A DNA stretch of 64,000 nucleotides, taken from NCBI GenBank assembly GCA_003427395.1, contig BFEA01000259.1, positions 146,165 through 210,164 of the forward strand. Reading direction: 5' to 3'. The stretch comes from Chara braunii (lineage: Eukaryota; Streptophyta; Charophyceae; Charales; Characeae). Made by a program: the position numbers and the translations under genes. Positions 7,774 through 15,690 of this stretch are shown here, piece after piece (the first letter of the stretch is position 1; each line of letters opens with the position of its first letter). The notes under the pieces are model-generated. The model had not been told where the DNA came from. It worked only from the letters and a program-made list of their open reading frames with translations, and searched no databases.

Positions 7774-8065
7774 CGAGGTAGGGGTGCAGAGCACACAACG
7801 ATGATGGCGTCACCTGGACGATCTCCGGCGGTCAAAAGGACAAGGGGATTCCAGCAGCTCGAGCCAGCAGACTCGCGAAGATATTGCAATTGACGTTGGC
7901 GTCAACATGAACTTTGCCTCCACTATCTGCGCCGGTACAAACACTTTCTCTCCTGATACGCTTGGTTCCTCTTTCATCCTCTCTTCTCCCTCGGAGTCCC
8001 TCCTCCTCCGCCATGGCATGCAATCAGGAGATCGCATAATGTTGGAACCCCCTGCGTGTCACATA
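7774..8065 (+). other. Non-coding stretch between ORF-Z and the 3' LTR (element 1)
   Basis: There is no conserved ORF. Just before the LTR both elements share a motif near GTTGGAACCCCCTGCG (element 2: GATTGAAACCCCCCGGGCG). A classic purine tract for plus-strand priming is not obvious. Confidence 0.45.
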
Positions 8066-10514
8066 TGTGATGAACCAGCTTCCGGACCTGCGCCATCTTC
8101 CTGACCCCTTCTCTCCCCCGTAATTTCTCTGTGCTTTGTTCGACCCATGAGAACNCCCCCCCCCCCCCCTGTTTTTGTTCGATTAGAAGTACCTCATTGA
8201 AATCTGTCAATTCTTTTTAAATTGAAAATGCATGGGAATTTCGCGCGCCTTAGCGAGCGCCCTCGGAATTTGGCTCGATAGTTAGGAATTCCGAAACGCG
8301 CGGTCTTTCGCACGCGAATGTTCTCGGCCTCGACCTGGAAAACTCTGGGAATTCTTGTAGGAATATGGATGGACGAAGGCCTTTTTTTCTTTCCCGCGCC
8401 TGCTTTGCGCACGGATATGGTACTTTCAATTTTTGAATTAGCATAGGATTGGGGAAAACTGCAACTGTTTTTGTGCCCATTCTCCTTTTGCCGACCGGCG
8501 CCATACAAGCAAGCTCCCTCCTCCTTCCTCCCTGTGCCCCTTTCAACGCCTCCCTTTGCGCGCACATGCTTTCTCGCCCCTTCCCCCTGTAACTACTTTT
8601 CCCTCCCCTTCCCAACGCCCACCCTTTTTCTCTTTCTTGATCATCTGAATCTTGGACCCGTTTCGCGCTATCCTTCGCACTCCTCTTCTTCCCACTCTAA
8701 GATCCACGCTCGAAAAACCCAGTCGATCCTCTCTCCCCATCTAGCCAACATGATGTGTATAGGGCGAGTCGGACAGTCCTGACAAGCCGACTGTAGACTG
8801 ACTGGCTGTGCGCTAGATCGCCATGACGGACTTTGGGATCCGGGCAAGCCACGTCGAGGCTAGAGTGGCGGAGTGACGATCGTAGTATTGGATGGTGACA
8901 GGCCCGGGGCCATGTTGGAATTTGACGGCGAGTACGCCCCCTTGTTGCGGATCCATTCTTTGGTGTGAGCTCACGGCGGTAAAGCCGGACCTTCTCTTGC
9001 ATTCCCAAATCTCAATGTGACCTCTCCGTCCTGGCTTGATATTCTCGCCTCTCTCTCTCTCTCTCACCTCTTCTCTTCTCTCGCTGATATGAATGATCAT
9101 GTACGGAGAGTCGGTCTTTTGGTTTGTACTTGTGAATGTATACTCGGAAGAACTTCTTCTGGAACTCTTCCATTAGTTTCCTGGGTAATCCTCGGACCTG
9201 CTGAGATTTGATCACCTTGTCTTGTGAACGGTGGATGCGCGTGTAACAACCATCAAAAGGGATGTTGATTACTCGCTTTTGGCACAATAGGGCAGGGGCA
9301 TGGCCTGGCTGCCGCCTTTCGCCCCTTCCACAGTGAATGTATGCATATGGGCACGAAACTCGTTTTAATTAGGACACGATCCACCGAATCGATGACAGAG
9401 GCAATGTTGTTGGGATTTTGTTCGAGGATGCAAGAATGGTTGGATCTGTTGATGTTGTGATTCGGGACACACTGCACATGCCATCTGCCTTATACTGTGC
9501 AACATATGCAGCATACCCTCGTAAAATAATGAGGGACTTCAAAGCCACGTGCGACCGGCACGCGTGAACAGTGGTCGCACCTCATCATACACGAGTCTTC
9601 GTCTCTCCCTCTCTCTCTCTGAACTTTCCTTTCCTTCTTCGATTTTCTTTCCTTTTTTTTGGGGAATTTTGACGCTATTGTGTATTTCTTGACTCTTGAT
9701 CTACGATGAATGATTGAGGATATTTTTGGCATCTGATTGATTGCCATGTGGACTGACGGGCTCAATCCGACCAGGCGTCGGCCACCCGTATCCCCACCTC
9801 GCCCCTTCCCGTATAACGAGGAAAGGACGCGTGTGTGTGAGTGGGACGTACGAGAAGCCGTCGCCAAGATCGGCGGGCGATATTATTTCCCTCCTGAAAA
9901 TCGGTGTTCTGGGTTTATCATTATCGATACACATTTTCCGCCATACTCATTACTATTACCATTCAAGGAGTTGATCGTCATTCTGTGGTCGGCAGTGGCG
10001 CCCCATTGGCCTAACACTCTGTGTAGTGATTGCCACCGCTTCGATCACTACCAATCCAAGGGCTTCCACTACCAAGTACAGAATGAGAACGAGCATAAGA
10101 AAAGGGCCACGCGATTAAGGCCGTCCGCGTCAGATTCAGAATTGTGTAACGAGCGGCGTCGGGTGCTAGTCGGAAAGCGGGAAACTAAGTACGTGCCCGC
10201 CCCCTTTCACTCCAAACGAAGAGCCGTGGCTCGGTGGGAAGTTCGGTGGGAAGTCCGACAGTATTTTCTGGATTGAATTTGAACTTCCCGCGTCACGAAT
10301 CCCGCGCGAGCGCTTCTTCGAAACCCGCGTCACAATCAACCAGTTCTCTCACTTCATCAGACCAACACAGGGGATTTCAGTTCTGTCTGTGTCCCCACAC
10401 TCAATTTCCCAAAAATCCTTGGCACACCCCATCTTGCTGTTTTTCGGGGCCCTCTTTCCATACCTTTAACACTCCGAACGAAAGACAGCGCAGGGCGTGA
10501 TGTTGCGCGTCACA
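8066..10514 (+). repeat. 3' LTR of element 1 (~2.44 kb)
   Basis: It starts TGTGATGAACC, as the LTRs of elements 2 and 3 start TGTGACGAACC. Stretches such as GCGCGCCTTAGCGAGCGCCC, TTAGGAATTCCGAAACGCG and AAAACTCTGGGAATTCTTG have clear counterparts in the LTR of element 3. The end block CTTGGCACACCCCATCTTG .. ACACTCCGAACGAAAGACAG .. GGGCGTGA matches the element 3 LTR end just before its primer-binding site. It is followed here by unrelated DNA with no primer-binding site, as expected for a 3' LTR. It contains ORF-L (9746-10276). Confidence 0.85.
9746..10276 (+). CDS. ORF-L: protein-coding ORF inside the LTR (element 1 copy, intact)
   Basis: From ATG at 9746 the frame is open for 176 codons. 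Element 3 has a homologue starting with the same codons (ATG TGG ACT GAC, reading MWTD) and element 2 a more distant one. Shared segments: RVCEWDVREAVAKIGG (about 34-49, elements 1 and 3), SGFIIIDTHFPPYSLLLPFK (about 56-75, all three), and a CSDC/CTEC/CGNC pair (about 93-96, all three) that could bind a metal with another ligand. The C-terminal third is basic (RRRVLVGKRE, SKRRAVARWE). No known domain, signal peptide or membrane span is recognised. The ORF ends about 230 bp before the LTR end. The role is unknown; nucleic-acid binding would fit the CxxC and basic tail but is inference. Confidence 0.7.
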   Translation: MWTDGLNPTRRRPPVSPPRPFPYNEERTRVCEWDVREAVAKIGGRYYFPPENRCSGFIIIDTHFPPYSLLLPFKELIVILWSAVAPHWPNTLCSDCHRFDHYQSKGFHYQVQNENEHKKRATRLRPSASDSELCNERRRVLVGKRETKYVPAPFHSKRRAVARWEVRWEVRQYFLD

Positions 10515-10519
10515 CCCCG

Positions 10520-10569
10520 GCCTCAATGGTTCCATGATAATATAAGCCTTGGGCACAGGGCCCGTTTTC

Positions 10570-10603
<34 letters not shown>
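10520..10603 (+). repeat. Retroposon 3' tail with poly(A)
   Basis: The block ATATAAGCCTTGGGCACAGG / GCCCGTTTTCAATT is followed by about 30 A. The same tail, TGTAAGCCTTGGGCACCGGG then CCCGTTCGAAATAAAA, ends at 25815-25890. It is the 3' end of a retroposon family with no coding part here. Confidence 0.55.
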
Positions 10604-10608
<5 letters not shown>

Positions 10609-11082
10609 TCAAAAAAGGCGGTATACATTTCTTCTTTCGATTTTAAATGGCATGTAATGCTGTCACACCGTTGAGTTGGCTCAACTCAACGAAGCAGGTG
10701 GGACACAAGGTCCCGGGGTGAGGTTGTCATTGGCTATGGGGTTGGCATTTGGTTGTGCAGGGGTTGATGGAAATATGGTAGTGTATATTTCCGTGTTATA
10801 GCCGAAGATGCATTCGATTTTGCTCATCCTATCGACGGAAGTAGCGTGAGGGCAGCTGTGGGGTTGAAGACTTACTTACCTGTTGGCCAGTGGCCGGTGC
10901 GTTGCTCATCCCCANNNNNNNNNNNNNNNNNNNNNNNNNNNNNNNNNNNNNNNNNNNNNNNNNNNNNNNNNTTTTTTTTTTTTTTTTTTTTTCCTCCGAG
11001 TTTGCCTGTCTTACCGAATACGTTCTCAAAGGCCCTTCGTGTAAGGAAACACGGGCATATAAAAATAACAAAAACGTCCCTC
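10604..11082. other. Unassigned non-coding DNA with a 57-base assembly gap
   Basis: 10915-10971 are N. The gap is followed by 21 T, so a homopolymer probably broke the assembly. At 10660-10710 a block (CACCGTTGAGTTGGCTCAAC ... GTGGGACACAAGGTCCC) resembles one at 46715-46765. No gene is seen. Confidence 0.5.
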
Positions 11083-11178
11083 GGGACGTTCGTTAAAATT
11101 GGAACAATACAGAGAAGGGTAACTTAGCAAATGGCCCCTGCGAAAGGATGACATACATTACAAAAAAAAAAAAAAAAA
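11083..11178 (+). pseudogene. U6 snRNA retropseudogene with poly(A)
   Basis: It starts GTCCCTCGGGACGTTCGTTA, continues AAATTGGAACAATACAGAGA, has a disturbed middle (AGGGTAACTTAGCAAATGGC), then CCCTGCGAAAGGATGACAT. It loses the U6 3' end and is followed by 18 A at 11161-11178. No promoter or intact 3' end, so it is not functional. Confidence 0.85.
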
Positions 11179-11199
11179 CTTGATCACGCATGGCTTAGC

Positions 11200-11635
11200 T
11201 CTAGGGTAGGGGTAGGGATATAAGTCGCTCCGGCTAGTCTGAGCTCTGTCTAGCCTTGGGTAAGCTAGGGGAAGGACGGTAGGATGTGTCCGTGGGCGCT
11301 GGCCTGCCTTGCTTAGGTAATACTGCTGGGTAGACTCTCTGAATTGGGCCTATAGAAGATTGCATGAGCCTGGCGTCCAAAGTTCCCGTACGGCAAGGTT
11401 GGTCCGCTTCCGCTTTTCAGGGCTGGGAGGTTGGCCCAGCCTTGGTGCTTGTCACCGCTGTCTGGTCCAAGTTGCCCTCGATACTGGTAGGGTGATTGCC
11501 CTGAGTGCTGGTCACACTGAGGTAGGATAGTAGAGGCAGGGGGTGCGCTGGGAGTATTAACGTGGGGATGGGTAGGGTAGGTGGCGTATCCTGTCAGGAC
11601 AACCATTGGCTGCCCTCATCCAGATACATTTCTAT
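11200..11635. repeat. Dispersed repeat, copy also at 55000-55300
   Basis: GCTGGTCACACTGAGGTAGG, ATAGTAGAGGCAGG, GTGCGCTGGGAG and ATTAACG here correspond to TGGTAGACACTGAGGTAGGA, TAGTGGGAGTAGG, AGTGCGCCGGGAG and AAATTACG at 55190-55245. The preceding CCTGAGTG/GTGATTGCCCTGAG wording is also similar. Neither copy has an ORF worth naming. This may be the 3' untranslated part of a retroposon. Confidence 0.5.
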
Positions 11636-11671
11636 GGGCCTTGCCACACCACTCTCGAAATAGCAAAAAGA

Positions 11672-12540
11672 GAAAAATGTGATTATGCAAGAGATTTGGA
11701 GGGCAAGGAATGCTACAGTGTTTAACAAAGAAGAGATCAACTTGGTCAGACAACAGCAGCAGATAAAATCCGAAGTGAGAATACTCAGGAAAGCGGACTG
11801 GAAACGATGCTCAGACCGTAATGGCAGAGGGCGTGCATGGTTTGCAAGAACCTGGGCATTTAATGCCAGGCTGGCAGAAATCTCTGATGTAGACAGACTG
11901 GTGATATCTCCCAGGCTGAAGCCCTGCTGAATGGGGGGCAATTCAAAAAGGGAGGGCCCGCTAAAGACAACTAAAATACAAGCTGGTCTGAATGATATGA
12001 ATTCAAAGGATACCACTCATTCCTTTGCTTGGGTTGTGGTAGGGAATATATGCTGCTGTAGGCCGCAACAATCAGGCCTAAAGGTCAGGTCTAAAGAGTA
12101 AGACAGGGAGTTTTCTTCCCTCACATTGAGTGGCGATGACAATAGGGAGAAAACGAGGTTTGGATAGCAGCACCGTGCTAAGGCATTGTTTGGCAGGGCA
12201 GTATTGAGAATAGCCTGGTACACACGGCCCACAAGCACATCTTTCAGAGTTTCAAGGCTAAGAGTGGAAAGATTTCTTCATGGTAAAGCATTTCCGACTG
12301 CAGACGCAGTCCTTTTTAACGTGTGCTTCAAGGCTTAATTTTGGAAAGTAGTCGGATTTGGTTTGGGACGCTGGACCCGGTTTCCAGCAGACGAATTGAT
12401 AGACTTTGAGCAGTGAGTGGATCTTCAAGCTTGGCTCGTAAGTGAAACTGGCTGAGGCTGCCAGGATAACTCTGGGTCGAATTGTGAGGTTCCCGGCCTC
12501 GTCCCAGTTGATTTTTATTTTTATTTTTTTCTTTCAAAGG
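11672..12540 (+). mobile_element. LINE A-type fragment: ORF2 C-terminus plus 3' UTR
   Basis: A frame at 11679-11930 matches the last 85 residues of LINE A ORF2: IMQEIWRARNATVFNKEEIN here against a GAIMEAIWKARSRALFNQE segment there, with KADW later. The 3' UTR ends with CCCGGCCTCGTCCCAGTTGA, similar to CCCCGGCCTCGATGAGTTTG before the LINE A tail, then a T/A-rich end. Near 12363 it also carries GGACGCTGGACCCGGTTTCC, the start of the LINE B/C 3' tail. It sits directly after a broken GGGCCTTGCCACACCACTCT end of the short TIR family. Confidence 0.7.
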
Positions 12541-13229
12541 CTGATTCCTTTAAGCCCAACCAATTCAATTACCTGTCAAATCTGGACAGGACAGCCTTTC
12601 AGGCCTTTTTAAGAACCCCGTAGCAGCCACATCCGTGCTCAAGCCTCCAACGAGGGAACATGCGGGAGCTGCACCCACGATGTGGCATACTGAGCCACAC
12701 GGGCCCCAGTTAGGGCCCAGTTCCCAGTAGGCAGAGTAGGCCTAGGGGGACGACGGTTCAGACCAGGCCCAGATAGGCCTGAGGTAGGGCATGTTAGCCC
12801 AAATGGCCAGAGGCCGGTACTGGTCCAGCCCAGGACCAACCGGCGGCGTTTCAGAGGCTGCCACATTTTGGGCGCCAAACCAGTTTGAATCTGGACCGTC
12901 GATTCAGATCAACGGTCCAGGCCGGTAGGTACCAGTAGGCAAGAGGCCGGCCCAGCACTACAAAAGGCTGGGTACCAGCCTCAGTCCGGTAAGTTAGTAC
13001 GAACGGAGGTTAGTCTTCAGGATTAGGGCAGCAGCAGCGTTAGCTCGGTTAGCGCCGCGCTGCAGCAGCGAGGAGCAGCGAAGGAGTGAGGTTCAGCGGA
13101 GAGCAGATTAGCGCATCACTGGGCGCCTCGCCAGTTACCGGCCCAGCCGTCCCTTTGCAGCGCCATAGCCAGGTACCAGGGAGGAAGGCTTCGCCTTCTC
13201 TCCCTCTTCTCCTCTACCGCTTCTCTCCC

Positions 13230-13260
<31 letters not shown>

Positions 13261-13790
13261 ACTCCTCCTACCTTCTCAGTCTAAATCTACTTCTACTTCT
13301 CCTACAGGACTACTGCAGTATGGGAAATGGTTACGAGTTCTGATGACATATGAGACAGCGACATTGGGGACTACGAGTTGAGCACTTATGGGGATCTGAT
13401 TTCATCTTCCTTTCGGAGATGTACTTGACATTGTGAGATCTACATCTGGGATATTGTGAGGCTTGTCATTCGCGACATTTCGGATTTTCGTCATTTTTGA
13501 CAGTTCAAGATACTATCTTTGGGAACATTGAGTTGACGTCATCTCCCCTCTCCTCCTCCTTCATCTCTCCCCTCTCTCCCTTCGTCCGTGTATGATCTCA
13601 GTCCCTGGCCTTTCTTCTATGTCTGAGGGCAGGGCATTCACACCCCTGATGAATGTTTGAGAGTGTTTCAATTGCAGTCCGAGTCAGGTCTGAGTCAGTC
13701 CAAGGTATCTCAAGTCTTCCGCTTGCATCTGTATAACTCTGTATTATCTGGTCGGTTCTGGGAATCTGCGCCATACTTATGACTGTGTTT
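12541..13790. other. Unassigned region without a recognisable gene
   Basis: There are GC-rich stretches with repeated CCGGTA, GCCCAG and GGTACCAG words (12650-12990), a CAG/AGCAGCG-rich stretch (13025-13085), a (CT)n run at 13200-13262, and C/T-rich DNA to 13600. Forward ORFs here are short and low-complexity. No family is recognised. Confidence 0.4.
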
Positions 13791-13859
13791 CAAGAGTATG
13801 CAACACACGAGCAGGTGCTATACCTGCTACAGCAGGTGGACGATACCGGCCAGGGGTCA

Positions 13860-14090
13860 GCCGGTAGCATCAGGACCGAGCTTCTTCGATGGGCCAGTCA
13901 CTGTGCCTCCCTTCCGGTCCCCTCCCCCTATGAACATCAGCAGTCTCTGCTCAATGCCACTCGGGTGGACCAATGGCATATCTCTAGGTGGCGGGCGCCA
14001 AGCTTGCCCAGGAAGGTGCATGAGTCCAATGGGGATTGAACCCAAGATCTCCTGAATGCCACTTGCGTGCCTTACCAACTGAGCAGTGAA
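13860..14090 (-). mobile_element. tRNA-headed SINE-like element, minus strand
   Basis: On the minus strand the head reads TGCTCAGTTGGTAAGGCACG (A box) and, 35 bp on, TTGGGTTCAATCCCCATTGG (B box), the internal Pol III promoter layout of a tRNA-derived SINE. The body then runs leftwards through GCGCCCGCCACCTAGAG. It cannot fold into a full tRNA: the acceptor stem is not paired. It directly abuts the hairpin element at 14090. Confidence 0.6.
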
Positions 14091-14193
14091 GATGTGCAGA
14101 AATGGTGTTGAGTTTCCTGAACTGCACGTCTTCACAAACACGTCCAGATTCAGGCATTGAGGTAGCTCAATGCTGCTAGTGGGACTCGGCCCC
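14090..14193. mobile_element. Hairpin element type A, right half
   Basis: This stretch contains CTGCACGTCTTCACAAACAC, GTCCAGATTCAGGCATTGAG and TGCTAGTGGGACTCGGCCCC, matching the right arm of the element at 639-800. The left arm is missing or replaced by the SINE-like unit. Confidence 0.6.
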
Positions 14194-14221
14194 AGTTGAT
14201 TTTTGTAATACATATTGAAGC

Positions 14222-14226
14222 TCTCC

Positions 14227-14257
<31 letters not shown>

Positions 14258-14263
14258 GACACG
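14222..14263 (+). pseudogene. U6 snRNA fragment fused to LINE A ORF1
   Basis: CCAAAATTGGAACGATACAG and AGAAGATTAGCATGACACG match U6 almost perfectly, up to and including its internal AGCATG. LINE ORF1 follows at once in frame with that ATG. Loss of the rest of U6 at the junction fits template switching from U6 RNA to LINE RNA during reverse transcription. Confidence 0.85.
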
Positions 14264-15431
14264 CCAGTCTCTCTCAGAGGACGAGCCTGAGAAGTCTGTT
14301 CTGATTAAGGGAAATGAATTGGTCGTCCACAATGGAGATAAGGCACACTCCCCCTCCCCCTTCCCCTCCCCCTTCCCCTCCCCCTCCTCTGTAGAGGAAG
14401 AAGATGAGAGGAAGGGGCTGGAAAGGAGAAGTATTTTTTTGAATGACGCTTTTGCTTCCTCTCAAGAGGAATCGGATTATGAATCAGAAGGGTTTGGCCC
14501 AGGTCAGCTTGACCCTTCGAAGGAGCTTGTGCTTTATTCCCCTCGATCCCCCGTATATTCCCTCAGTTCGGATAAAGAAGATTTTCGGTCGGTGCCTAGC
14601 CATAGCCCGACGCCATCCAGATTTGAGGAGCGGGGTTCAAAGATAGACCACCGGGCCTCCCTTCCGCTGCCTTCCCATGCAAAGAAACGAAAACCGTTGA
14701 GGAAGAAGGCTGACAGCAAAAAGGCGGAGGGTGCTGGAGATTTGTCAAGGAAGACGGCGGTGAAGGGACCGGCGATGCCGATGCGAACGATGGGGAAAAA
14801 TGACAGGGAAGGGGGAAATCCAAAGGAATTCCTAATTCCTCTTATCATTACCCCATCCACGTACGGTCCGATGGTCCTAACCAACCGTGGTAATGAGGAT
14901 GCTCTCTTTCTGACAGGAATACCAACTTTAGGCCCTCCGGCGGAGTCAACTTGGATTAAAGGAACTTCAGAAAGAATCCTGCAAGGAAATGGCTCATGCC
15001 AGTTGTTACCTGCGCCGAAGAGGGGGAGATACATTGCAATGAACTCTAAAGGTAAGAAGGTAATCTTGCATTTAACCTACCTAGTTTTGCGGGCCGAACC
15101 CCACGACATGGAGATGCTCCGGGCGCAAGATATCTACTGGCTACCTTTGAACCGCCTCCTTGATCCCAATTCGGATTCCCAGGCTGAGATCTCCCTGCCA
15201 GAAGATCTCTCGGCTCAGGAGGTGGCGTGGTGGCTTCATAACTTAGATGCAGCAGAGGAATTTTCCTCAGAAGCGTTCTCGAACTTTATCAATCTGAAGG
15301 AGATCCCAGGAGCTGCTCAGGAATCGGCCCCGGTGAAGCAAAAAGGCCAAGGGGTGTCTATTAAGAAGCCAGTAAGTAGCCGCATCCAAAATCCTCGCGG
15401 CCGGTGCGTGGGTCATGGTCCTACCAAGTAG
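14256..15431 (+). CDS. LINE A ORF1 protein (N-terminus set by the U6 AUG)
   Basis: The frame is open for 391 codons from the ATG that lies inside the U6 fragment. It is Ser/Glu-rich at the start, with a stretch of alternating P, S and F (about 35-50, from a CCCCTT tandem), a Lys-rich middle (about 145-175) and a more compact C-terminal part with GPMVLTNRGNEDALFLTGIP (about 210-230) and GRYIAMNSKGKKVILHLTYL (about 265-285). There is no CCHC zinc knuckle of the usual plant ORF1 type. ORF1 proteins coat LINE RNA; that role is inferred from position. The stop at 15429-15431 lies 17 bases inside the start of ORF2. The original N-terminus may have been lost at the U6 junction. Confidence 0.7.
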
Positions 15432-15690
15432 GATTAGACTCCTAACCTGGAACGTACGAGGATTCGAGGATAAAAACAAAAAGTTTAAGAAACAAAGGTT
15501 CAAGGAATGGTTGCATAAACAAAATGTCCAGATTGCTTGCCTGCAGGAAACCAAGCTTAGTAAAGCTAAGATTGACTTGATCCAACATTGGTGGGAGGGC
15601 CCTCAGTTCTGGTCCCCGGCGGTGGGGTCCAAAGGGGGAGTGGCGATCTTAGTAAATAAAGACCTGGATTGTACAGTTTTAGATCACTAC
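15415..15690 (+). pseudogene. LINE A ORF2, start of the AP-type endonuclease
   Basis: It starts at ATG 15415, overlapping ORF1 by 17 bases in another frame. The first 92 codons contain RLLTWNVRGFEDKNKK (catalytic Asn) and IACLQETKLSK (catalytic Glu), then GGVAILVNKD, all in the usual place for an exonuclease/endonuclease/phosphatase fold that nicks target DNA. The frame is cut at 15690 by LINE B and resumes at 18206. Confidence 0.9.

Larger units (their letters stand above)
4806..10514 (+). mobile_element. Element 1: 5'-truncated Ty3/gypsy LTR retrotransposon
   Basis: Order on the + strand: integrase C-terminal two thirds, ORF-X, ORF-Y, ORF-Z, a non-coding stretch, then a 3' LTR of about 2.4 kb that contains ORF-L. 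Everything 5' of the middle of integrase (5' LTR, gag, protease, RT, RNase H) is missing. Element 2 has the same order with about the same spacing. The LTR also matches that of element 3 on the other strand, including the unusual ORF-L. The exact 3' end is uncertain: between about 10500 (the point where elements 2 and 3 go on into the primer-binding site) and 10514 (GTCACA, the inverted copy of the LTR start TGTGAY). Confidence 0.85.

Noticed and set aside
12639-13343. Short ORFs in the GC-rich and CT-rich stretch
   Set aside because: Low complexity, no conserved motif, and both strands equally open.
14534-15034. A 166-codon minus-strand ORF opposite LINE A ORF1
   Set aside because: It is antisense to the LINE frame and has no recognised content.
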